Notes under the pieces: model-generated | What the model was told of the DNA's origin: nothing | What the model saw: the letters and a program-made list of their open reading frames with translations, nothing else | The model's database searches: none | Made by a program: the position numbers and the translations under genes | Part shown: in pieces, positions 35,552 through 42,718 of the stretch | Layout of the letters: every line of letters starts with the position of its first letter | Numbering within the stretch: the stretch's first letter is position 1 | Assembly: GCA_947176745.1 (NCBI GenBank) | Contig: CAMWRV010000021.1 | Coordinates: forward strand, 1 to 42,718 | Source: an uncultured Muribaculaceae bacterium | GTDB lineage: Bacteria > Bacteroidota > Bacteroidia > Bacteroidales > Muribaculaceae | Direction of reading: 5' to 3' | DNA: 42,718 bases

Positions 35552-37267
35552 ATGCAAAGACTAACCACATTCCTGAACTGCCTCCTGCTCGGAACCATGA
35601 TGGTTCTGGCAGTTCCTGCCAAACCCGGAATCATGAGGCTTACGCAACCCGACGGCAGCGTGGTCGAGGCCACCGTCATCGGCGATGAACATTTCCATTA
35701 TTACGAGACAACGTCAGGCGAGATACTCCTTCGTGACAGCAGCGGCACGCTGCGACCTGCGACAGTGTCGTCTGACGGCTCTCTTGAGGCTATCGGCGAA
35801 ATCACCGGCATTGCCACACCGGCAGCCGAACGTACAGAAATTCTCCGGGCTGTGGCCAGAATAACCCATGAGAAAGTTGAAGCACGCCAGACCCGGGTGG
35901 CACCCAATCCGATCCAGCCCAAGTTTCCGACCACAGGAACCGTGACAGGTCTGATCCTTCTTGTAGAGTATCAAGACGTGAAACTCACCCCGGCCGCGAC
36001 TCTTGAGCATTACGACCGCATCTGCAACGAGGCAGGCTACAGAAGCGAGGCCACAAGCGGGAGCGTTCTCGACTATTTCACCGCACAGAGCGACGGTAAG
36101 TTCACTCCCCGTTTCGATGTGTTCGGTCCGCTTACCCTCCCCCGTGAAAGAGCTTATTACGGAATGGGCGACAACGGTCTGGTCAACCAGTTCCGCGACG
36201 CATGTCTCGCCGCAGACGAAGCCGGTCTCGATTTTTCGAAATATGACCTCAACGAAGACGGATTCATCGACTTCCTCTTTATCGTGTTCGCAGGTCACGG
36301 AGAGGCTCAGGGCGGCCCCTATGAGTCGGTATGGCCGGCGATGATGGATCTTTCAGACTATGTGTTCGACTATTTCGACGGTCTTAACCTCGGTGTGGCT
36401 GCCTGCTCATGCGAGCTGAAAGGAGGATCAGGCACCAACCTTGACGGAGTGGGGACCATCTGCCATGAGTTCAGCCATATCCTCGGACTCCCCGACATCT
36501 ACGACACCTCAAGTCAGGGCGGACACGGCATGAGCCACTACGACATCATGGATATCGGCACATATAATGACGACCAGGTGACACCCTCTGGATATACAGC
36601 CATGGACAAGTTCACGCTCGGCTGGATCGAGCCGATAGTGCTCGAAGGCACGATGAAAAATGTCGAGCTGCGTCCCTTCAACGAGACTCATGACGCAGCA
36701 TTCATCGTCAACCCGGCGAATCCCGACGAATACTACACTCTTGAGAACCGTCAGCAGCAGGGATGGGACAAAGGTATTCCCGGTCACGGACTTGTGATCT
36801 CCTACTGCCATTATGACAAGCGTCTGTGGAGCCGCAATACAGTAAATGCCGTAGCAGCCGGCTACGAGCATGTATGCATCATGGCCGCCGACAATGTGTG
36901 GTCAAGCACTATAGCCGACGAAGCGGGAGACCCCTACCCCGGGCTGAAGGGCAATACCTCGCTTTCGGCAAATTCCACGCCTGCCGCACAATGGATGTCT
37001 TCCGGCTCGGCGGTTCCGGTGGAATGGTCGATCTCCAACATCCGCGAGAATGCCGACGGAACAATAACCTTTGATTTCGGCGACACATCCGGGGTCGACG
37101 GCATCGCGCAGGATTCTGAAGGCGTATATGTGAGCGGCAACTCGGTCATCGCACCCGAAGGCTCGGAAGTATACGACATCGCCGGACGCAAGGCCGGCAT
37201 GAGCGGACTCACACCCGGCATATATATCGTCCGGACTCCTTCGGGATCAGTCAAGATCAGCATCTGA
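35552..37267 (+). CDS. secreted M6 family metalloprotease with sorting tail
   Basis: The 571-residue protein has a signal peptide (1-23), a propeptide of about 110 residues, and an M6 (immune inhibitor A-like) zinc protease domain. The zinc motif is H305-E-F-S-H309 followed by ILGLPDIYD, with YDIMDIGTY downstream. An acidic loop YDLNEDGFIDF could bind calcium. The end (EVYDIAGRKA ... GIYIVRTPSGSVKISI) is a type A-like sorting tail. It starts after an AC-rich leader; the next gene follows after 33 bp and is probably co-transcribed. Substrate proteins are unknown; relatives cleave host or environmental proteins. Confidence 0.88.
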   Translation: MQRLTTFLNCLLLGTMMVLAVPAKPGIMRLTQPDGSVVEATVIGDEHFHYYETTSGEILLRDSSGTLRPATVSSDGSLEAIGEITGIATPAAERTEILRAVARITHEKVEARQTRVAPNPIQPKFPTTGTVTGLILLVEYQDVKLTPAATLEHYDRICNEAGYRSEATSGSVLDYFTAQSDGKFTPRFDVFGPLTLPRERAYYGMGDNGLVNQFRDACLAADEAGLDFSKYDLNEDGFIDFLFIVFAGHGEAQGGPYESVWPAMMDLSDYVFDYFDGLNLGVAACSCELKGGSGTNLDGVGTICHEFSHILGLPDIYDTSSQGGHGMSHYDIMDIGTYNDDQVTPSGYTAMDKFTLGWIEPIVLEGTMKNVELRPFNETHDAAFIVNPANPDEYYTLENRQQQGWDKGIPGHGLVISYCHYDKRLWSRNTVNAVAAGYEHVCIMAADNVWSSTIADEAGDPYPGLKGNTSLSANSTPAAQWMSSGSAVPVEWSISNIRENADGTITFDFGDTSGVDGIAQDSEGVYVSGNSVIAPEGSEVYDIAGRKAGMSGLTPGIYIVRTPSGSVKISI

Positions 37268-37300
37268 TAACTTAATCATACAACATAAAACCCAACAATT

Positions 37301-40201
37301 ATGAAAAAAACATTTCTACTGTCATTTCTTATGACGATGGTAGGGATATTCACGGCGGGAGCCACAAGCGTCATGATCGACGTCGACAACGCCGCCAACG
37401 TGATTGTCCAGACCTTGTCAGGCTACGGACAGACACTTGATCTGTATGACGGCATGAACCGTTTCGACCTGAGCGAGCAGGACTCCCCGCTTCTGATTCA
37501 GGCCGCAACGGGAGCACAGATCGAGAGCGTGACCCAGAACGAGACCACAACCATCAATCCGAGTGGCGACGGCAACTACCGTATCGGCATCGGCACATCG
37601 GGCATGATGATCAAGATCGTGACCAGCGGCTCGGGCAGCTCCGTGGCCAAAGATATCCATCTGGATTTCTTCGCCTCAGGCGACGGCATAACCGGCAAGC
37701 CTTTCACCGTTTATTACGAGAAAGACTCTGAATGGATCGAACCTCAGACTGAATGGGGACAGTCGGTCATTCCAGAGAACGCAAGCGTAAAGATCGTTCC
37801 CGAAAGCATCTATGAGATCACCGGCTGCACAGTGCCGAACTGGGGCACCCTCGACGGCACTATCGAGGCCGACGGATCATATGTGTTCACCAACACGGTG
37901 CCTGATTATTACCGTGTGCAGGTAAACATGAAGATGAAAGCTACAGCTCTCCGATTCACCATCACGGTCGATTATGCTGCCAACGTGGGCTGCTGGCTTG
38001 AGAACCAGCGTCAGGGAGACTATGAGAAGCTGACTGTATACGACGGTGTCAAGACCAGCTTCGCGATAGACGCATCGCAGAATCCTCTGGAGTTCATCCC
38101 GGCTGAAGGTGCAGAGATAATCCAGATTCTTAAGAACGGCGAGGTTCAGAATACCACAGGCTGGGGCGGAAGCAACGGCTGGGTGTTCGAGGTCGAAGAT
38201 GGAGATGATTTCTCAGTCAGCACCAAAGGCGCTCCGACCGACATCCTCGTCGAGGCTCCCGAAGGCAACGCCGCTCTTGACGCTTATCTTTTCACAAGAA
38301 ACGACGGCAGCACTATCAATCTCTCGGGTCAGTCTGCCACGCTGACAGGCAATCTCGGCGAGATGATCAATGTATCAGTACGCCCCGGAACAACTATCCA
38401 GTATATCATCGGATCAAACGGCGCCCAGACCAACATGTTAGACAACATGCGTGTAGTCGCAGGCTCTGACGGCTCCAACCCCGCAAAATACGTGATCTAC
38501 GGCTCACGCGACATGTCGGGCGTAGTGATTTCGGTTGATGACGCGGCGCGTGTAAGCGTCATCCAGGAGGGTGGCCGCGGCGACGCGCTCCAGCTCAGCA
38601 ACGGTGAGAACCGCTTCGCAATCACAGACATCAGGAATTCACTCGCCTTCTCGGCCACTACAGGCAACCAGCTCGTTTCGGTGACAGTCAACGGCAATCC
38701 TGTCAATGTCAACTCAACCGGCTATTATATGGTGGAAGCAGCCGAAGGAGACTGGATCGAGGTCGCTTCGCGCAAGAACCCGGTTGACGCAGTCATCACT
38801 TTCAACTTCAATGAAGGTGCCGACGTGACATGGCTGACAGCGACTTCCGCAGGCATACCTGTGGAACTCTCCAACCCCATGACAGTAAAAAGCTATACGA
38901 CCCTGACATTCTCGGCCGCCGACGGCTACGTTCTCGAAGGCATATCCTGCGAGACTCCCGGCGTGTCGGTATCCGCAATTGAAGGCGAGGGCCAATGGGT
39001 GGTCTCCGTGGATAACGCCGACGTGACTGAAGCCGTGATCGACGTGACTATGAGAGAAATGCAGGCATCGGAAGGCAATTCGATAGTTGTGCCCAACGGC
39101 GACGAGCTCTTCGTGCGCTATTGGGAAATGACCGAAAAAGACGGCTCATTAAGCGATACTTTCGTAAAGAAACTCGACAACAACCGCGTCAATGAAGTCA
39201 AGACCGGCAACTGGATCCGCATCTATTGCCAGGATTCACAGAGTGAACTCGTGTCTGTAAAAGTCAACGGAACGGAAATCGAACTGGAGCGTAACGGCGA
39301 CGAACTCATACGCACTGCCTGGGTGGAAGTCTCCGGCCGCACTGTGATCGATACTGAGGTGGCGACTCCCTGTCAGGCCAACACGACTCCGACCTACGAT
39401 GACAACAAGCATATCGTGTCAGGCAACGTCTACATAGAAGTTGACGGTGTAAAATACACGAATGTAATCGTACACGCCGGCCAGACAGTAAAACTCGTCG
39501 CAGAACCGAAGACAGGCTATGTGTTCGATCATTTCGAGAAGTTCTATTCTCTGACCATGGCAGCCGACGGCATTGTGCTCGACGGCGACACATATACATT
39601 CACCCAGGCAGACGTGGCAGAGAACTTCATTCTCTTCAAGGGAGTCTTCAAGGTTGACGAGAATGTCAAGGTGTTCGCACTCCGCGGTTCGACGGCATGG
39701 GCCGTAGACAACGACGGCAACCCCATACAGGACACTTCGAGCGCGATGGGCAATGTGGTGTTCCGCCTCGGTGACGGCTCGACTTCACGCGAGACAACAG
39801 CGATCGAGGGTGAGACGGTTCATCTTGAGATCGAGGTATACGACGAGGAGATCGCGAACACTTACGAGGTATACGGTTTCTGCCTTATGGCCGGATTCCC
39901 CAACGCCAAAATACCTACAAACTACGTTGTCAGCGGCGATGATGCCGATACCGACGGTGTGATCTGGATCAACGGCCTCATGCGCCAGAAAGGCGACGGA
40001 GTCGAAAACGTGACAGACGACAGCACTTTCCGGTATGACGCATCGACCATGACCCTGCATGCACCCGGTGCTGTAAGAATCTTCAGCGCAAGCGGCCAGC
40101 TCATGATCTCATCTGAAGAGAGCAACGTGTCAGTCAGCCGTCTTGCTCCCGGCGTCTACATCGCAGCCTGCGGAAACAAGACAATCAAATTCGTCAGATA
40201 A
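37301..40201 (+). CDS. large secreted protein with threefold internal repeat and sorting tail
   Basis: The 966-residue protein has a signal peptide (1-21, ending TAGA). Three related units of about 90 residues start near residues 26, 221 and 409 (IDVDNAANV, ITVDYAANV, ISVDDAARV), each continuing with a D/N-G-x-x-x-F-x-I/L block and an NPL/SPL/NSL turn. They are spaced by about 190 residues, so the full unit is probably two beta domains. A further beta-rich part (about 590-930) includes a GYVFDHFEKFYSL segment like Listeria-Bacteroides-type repeats. The end (RIFSASGQLM ... GVYIAACGNKTIKFVR) is a sorting tail. I do not recognise a function or catalytic motif. It follows the protease gene by 33 bp. 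Confidence 0.7.
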   Translation: MKKTFLLSFLMTMVGIFTAGATSVMIDVDNAANVIVQTLSGYGQTLDLYDGMNRFDLSEQDSPLLIQAATGAQIESVTQNETTTINPSGDGNYRIGIGTSGMMIKIVTSGSGSSVAKDIHLDFFASGDGITGKPFTVYYEKDSEWIEPQTEWGQSVIPENASVKIVPESIYEITGCTVPNWGTLDGTIEADGSYVFTNTVPDYYRVQVNMKMKATALRFTITVDYAANVGCWLENQRQGDYEKLTVYDGVKTSFAIDASQNPLEFIPAEGAEIIQILKNGEVQNTTGWGGSNGWVFEVEDGDDFSVSTKGAPTDILVEAPEGNAALDAYLFTRNDGSTINLSGQSATLTGNLGEMINVSVRPGTTIQYIIGSNGAQTNMLDNMRVVAGSDGSNPAKYVIYGSRDMSGVVISVDDAARVSVIQEGGRGDALQLSNGENRFAITDIRNSLAFSATTGNQLVSVTVNGNPVNVNSTGYYMVEAAEGDWIEVASRKNPVDAVITFNFNEGADVTWLTATSAGIPVELSNPMTVKSYTTLTFSAADGYVLEGISCETPGVSVSAIEGEGQWVVSVDNADVTEAVIDVTMREMQASEGNSIVVPNGDELFVRYWEMTEKDGSLSDTFVKKLDNNRVNEVKTGNWIRIYCQDSQSELVSVKVNGTEIELERNGDELIRTAWVEVSGRTVIDTEVATPCQANTTPTYDDNKHIVSGNVYIEVDGVKYTNVIVHAGQTVKLVAEPKTGYVFDHFEKFYSLTMAADGIVLDGDTYTFTQADVAENFILFKGVFKVDENVKVFALRGSTAWAVDNDGNPIQDTSSAMGNVVFRLGDGSTSRETTAIEGETVHLEIEVYDEEIANTYEVYGFCLMAGFPNAKIPTNYVVSGDDADTDGVIWINGLMRQKGDGVENVTDDSTFRYDASTMTLHAPGAVRIFSASGQLMISSEESNVSVSRLAPGVYIAACGNKTIKFVR

Positions 40202-40218
40202 TCCCCCGCAAAAGTTCC

Positions 40219-40269
40219 AAGGAATCTCATCATTCCGTGCGGGAAGCCGCATGAATGGTGAGATTCCTT
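40219..40269. other. strong 51-nt intercistronic hairpin
   Basis: The arms 40219-40235 and 40253-40269 pair over 17 bp with one G-T pair, and an inner stem TGCGG/CCGCA (40238-40242 / 40247-40251) closes a GAAG loop. It begins 18 nt after the upstream stop. No T-run follows on either strand, so it is not a normal intrinsic terminator; mRNA 3'-end protection or processing fits better. Confidence 0.8.
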
Positions 40270-40338
40270 CCACAATACGGATATATGTCTTTTCAATCAA
40301 CACAAGCAGACCAACCTATTTTACATCAATTATCTAAA

Positions 40339-42576
40339 ATGAACCAGAAAATTTTAGCCGCCGCGCTCATATGCGCTTTTGCGGCATCCCCGAAAGCTGA
40401 AGCTGCCGGCATCGAGCACGGCGAGCGCCCTTTCTACGGTTTCTTTCTCTCAAATCCGATCGGATTCACCAACGCGGATGAAACACAGTATGGATTCGCG
40501 AAACAGACTTTTGCTTCACCCGACATCAACGAGCTTCTTTGCCCGATATCCGGCGGTATCGGCCTCTATGCTGCCACTGCGGTAGACGGCATATATTATG
40601 CTGTACCGTATCTCTACGAATCCTCTATGTCGATGCCTACACCGCAACCGATGTTCTTCTATAACATCTATACGGGTCAGGTGAAGGAGATCGGCGCATG
40701 GAGCGACGCGTCAACCGACCTAAAACCTTCCGACATGACTTACGACAGGCTCAATGACCGCATACTTGCCATCTGCTATGGATCGCAGGAAGGAAGCGGC
40801 ATTTATGAAGTCAACCGTGAGACAGGAGCAATGACACAGATCCGCAAGATCAATGAAGGAAGCGGCGTAATTGCCTCCGATGCGTTCGGCCGTGTATTCA
40901 CCATCAATCACAACGGCGAGCTTCTTCAGGTTGACATGACCAAAGACAATTCCACAAGAGCAATCTATACTCTGCCTTACCGATACCTTGCCGCAAACCA
41001 GTCGCTCGAGTTCGACCTGACAAGCGGAAAACTGATGTGGGCCTCAAACACTCAGGAAAATCCTCACTCCGACATGGGTAGCGGAACGTGGCTTGTCGAG
41101 ATCACGTTGCCTTCGATAGCTCCCAACGCAGACTATTCCGCCGATATGGATGGCTATTCTTATCAGGAATACGGAGAGATCGGCATAGCTGCACGTTTCC
41201 TCGGAATGTACATTCCATACGCCACCGGCGGATTCGAGGCTCCCGGATTTGCCGTTGACCCGAGATCGACATCAAGTGTAGACGGAAGCTACTGCACGAT
41301 CGATTTCAGCGTGCCATCGACAAGTTTCGGAGGTGGTGCCATCGAATCAATAGACGGTTATGACATCTATCGTGATGGTGTGAAACTTGATACAAAAAGA
41401 GGCCCCTTCACGTCAGGATCTGCACTGCAGTATGAAGACCGAGCTCTCCCCGCAACCGGTCGCGAGTATCGCTATGACATCGTTTGCTACAGCAATACGA
41501 AGGGTGACGGCCCGAAATCTCCAGTGTTCGCATATGTAGGATTCGATGCCCCCGCGGCCGTATCTGATCCGACAGTAACTGTAGGCAGCGATTTCATATC
41601 CACCGTAATCTCATGGTCTGCTCCGACTGTCGGGGAGCATGGAGGCACTTTCGACCCGACAACAACCACATATGATGTGATGCGTCTTCCCGACAATGTG
41701 AAGGTCGCCGAGAATATTACTGAATGCAGCGTGAATGACAACCTGCGCCGTCTGCTCCGCTACTCATATCGTATCACTGCCAAAAACGAGTATGGAGAAT
41801 CTACTGCCGTGACACGTGAATTTGTTGCCGGCACTCCGGTCAATGAATTCCCCGTCGAGGAGACATTCGACAATCCCACTTCAATGGCCCTCAGATGGAC
41901 TACTGTCGACAACAACAACGACGGCATGACGTGGATATACGGAACGACTCTCGGCCAGAGCGTATTCGGAGACTATGAAATGACAGCGGAATACATCATA
42001 TCCCCGACCTCGATCGATGCATACACCAAGGATGCCGATGACTGGATCATCTCGCCTCCCATCAAGTTCGAGGAGGGAAAGAAATATGGAATTCAGTTCG
42101 AAATCCGCTCGCTTACTCCCGAAAAGCTGAATGTATATGTCGGTCCGATGAACACGGTGGAAGGAATGCGTCTCGTCGACTCATTCAGCCTCCGCGAACC
42201 TCAGTACTCTGAATCACGCATCGAATTCCAGACATACGGCACAGAGCTTCCCGCTGATATCGCAGGTACGACATCATGCGTGGCAGTTCAGCTTGCGACT
42301 CCTCTCAACGATAATTACTACAGTTACATCCAGCTCGGTAACATTCTTATCGACGAGGGTCTCTCAGGCGTAGACTCTGTTGTATCCGAAAATACAAACA
42401 GCTTCCGCATCAACGGAGATTTCCTTACGATCGCCGGAGAATTCAACAATGCGGCTATCTACAGTGTAAACGGCATGAAAGTCGCTGACATCCGCTCTGC
42501 CGGAACATCGCTGTCCGGTCTCAAGGGTGTCTACATCCTTGTGATCGACGGCAAGAGCCACAAGGTGGTTATCTGA
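40339..42576 (+). CDS. secreted multidomain protein with FN3 and jelly-roll domains and sorting tail
   Basis: The 745-residue protein is started at ATG 40339, which gives a signal peptide (MNQKILAAALICAFAASPKAEA); a longer start at 40255 would overlap the hairpin and lacks a signal. Residues about 50-310 look like a propeller or other beta-repeat region (IYYAVPYLYE, SDMTYDRLNDRILAICYG, FEFDLTSGKLMW-like units). Two fibronectin type III domains follow (about 315-405 and 408-500), then a jelly-roll or cleaved-adhesin-like domain (about 505-670; DDWIISPPIKFEEGKKYGIQFEI). The end (AIYSVNGMKVA ... GVYILVIDGKSHKVVI) is a sorting tail. It is likely an adhesive surface protein. An intrinsic terminator lies 29 bp after its stop. 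Confidence 0.75.
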   Translation: MNQKILAAALICAFAASPKAEAAGIEHGERPFYGFFLSNPIGFTNADETQYGFAKQTFASPDINELLCPISGGIGLYAATAVDGIYYAVPYLYESSMSMPTPQPMFFYNIYTGQVKEIGAWSDASTDLKPSDMTYDRLNDRILAICYGSQEGSGIYEVNRETGAMTQIRKINEGSGVIASDAFGRVFTINHNGELLQVDMTKDNSTRAIYTLPYRYLAANQSLEFDLTSGKLMWASNTQENPHSDMGSGTWLVEITLPSIAPNADYSADMDGYSYQEYGEIGIAARFLGMYIPYATGGFEAPGFAVDPRSTSSVDGSYCTIDFSVPSTSFGGGAIESIDGYDIYRDGVKLDTKRGPFTSGSALQYEDRALPATGREYRYDIVCYSNTKGDGPKSPVFAYVGFDAPAAVSDPTVTVGSDFISTVISWSAPTVGEHGGTFDPTTTTYDVMRLPDNVKVAENITECSVNDNLRRLLRYSYRITAKNEYGESTAVTREFVAGTPVNEFPVEETFDNPTSMALRWTTVDNNNDGMTWIYGTTLGQSVFGDYEMTAEYIISPTSIDAYTKDADDWIISPPIKFEEGKKYGIQFEIRSLTPEKLNVYVGPMNTVEGMRLVDSFSLREPQYSESRIEFQTYGTELPADIAGTTSCVAVQLATPLNDNYYSYIQLGNILIDEGLSGVDSVVSENTNSFRINGDFLTIAGEFNNAAIYSVNGMKVADIRSAGTSLSGLKGVYILVIDGKSHKVVI

Positions 42577-42604
42577 CGCACTTCGCACAACTGCTATAAA
42601 CCTG

Positions 42605-42637
42605 AAAGGTGTGACCGATATCGGCCGCACCTTTTTT
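42605..42637 (+). terminator. intrinsic terminator after the last gene
   Basis: AAAGGTG (42605-42611) pairs with CACCTTT (42628-42634) around the inner palindrome CCGATATCGG and runs into TTTTTT. The remaining 80 bases to the window end hold no gene I can support. Confidence 0.85.
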
Positions 42638-42718
42638 CGTATACAAGCACTCTCCTTTTTTCAGTATCCGTCCGAAATCGGCCGACTTTATCAAAGCGTT
42701 TTTGGTTGCGAACTTTGC

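Noticed and set aside
42640-42718. AACTTTGC at the window end resembling a -7 element
   Set aside because: It reads GAACTTTG rather than TAnnTTTG and the sequence stops there.

Overview
The window comes from a Bacteroidota genome, most likely a Bacteroidales gut commensal of the Muribaculaceae type (family level is inference). The signs are promoters of the TAnnTTTG type with a TTTG/TTG element about 20 bp upstream, AC-rich gene leaders without Shine-Dalgarno sequences, surface lipoproteins with acidic residues after the lipid-anchored Cys, a btuB/btuG vitamin B12 locus, a dut-TPR-DUF4292-EnvC operon, and many secreted proteins ending in a type IX-like C-terminal sorting tail. No tRNA, rRNA, CRISPR array, transposase or prophage structural gene was seen.

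1-5321: a foldback, MITE-like element ends exactly at the start codon of an rRNA cytosine methyltransferase gene (RsmF type). It is followed in the same direction by a Cu+ P1B-ATPase (copA), a small HMA copper-chaperone-like protein, tcdA (tRNA ct6A synthesis) and a LolD-like ABC ATPase, with two 4-bp overlaps. 5374-7249: a promoter and a secreted modular glycan-binding protein.

7325-20876: the main feature, a roughly 13.5-kb vitamin B12 acquisition locus. A promoter leads into a cobalamin riboswitch and a strong intrinsic terminator that ends 15 bp before btuB. Then come btuG (surface lipoprotein propeller), a surface lipoprotein, a long secreted BtuG-like propeller protein, two proteins sharing a Trp-rich domain (one fused to about 700 residues of BspA-type leucine-rich repeats), and a third propeller protein. 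Four downstream proteins lack lipoboxes and carry a C-terminal sorting tail of varying strength. This looks like an enlarged B12 capture system that combines lipid-anchored and CTD-bearing surface proteins.

20877-25988: an AT-rich spacer with a probable small RNA unit (promoter, about 65 nt, intrinsic terminator), a leftward S24/HTH regulator, and a divergent promoter overlapping an inverted repeat. That promoter leads through a leader of about 470 nt into a 1049-residue coiled-coil surface lipoprotein, followed by two terminators. 26032-33667: a Wzx-type flippase converges on a leftward operon (dut, TPR protein, DUF4292 protein, EnvC-like activator, GNAT/FemAB-like transferase). A 55-residue 2[4Fe-4S] ferredoxin lies upstream with its own promoter and terminator.

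33770-42718: a GT2 glycosyltransferase, a Crp/Fnr-family regulator, then three rightward secreted proteins: an M6 metalloprotease, a 966-residue protein built on a threefold repeat, and an FN3/jelly-roll protein. All three carry the sorting tail. A very strong intercistronic hairpin precedes the last gene, and an intrinsic terminator follows it.
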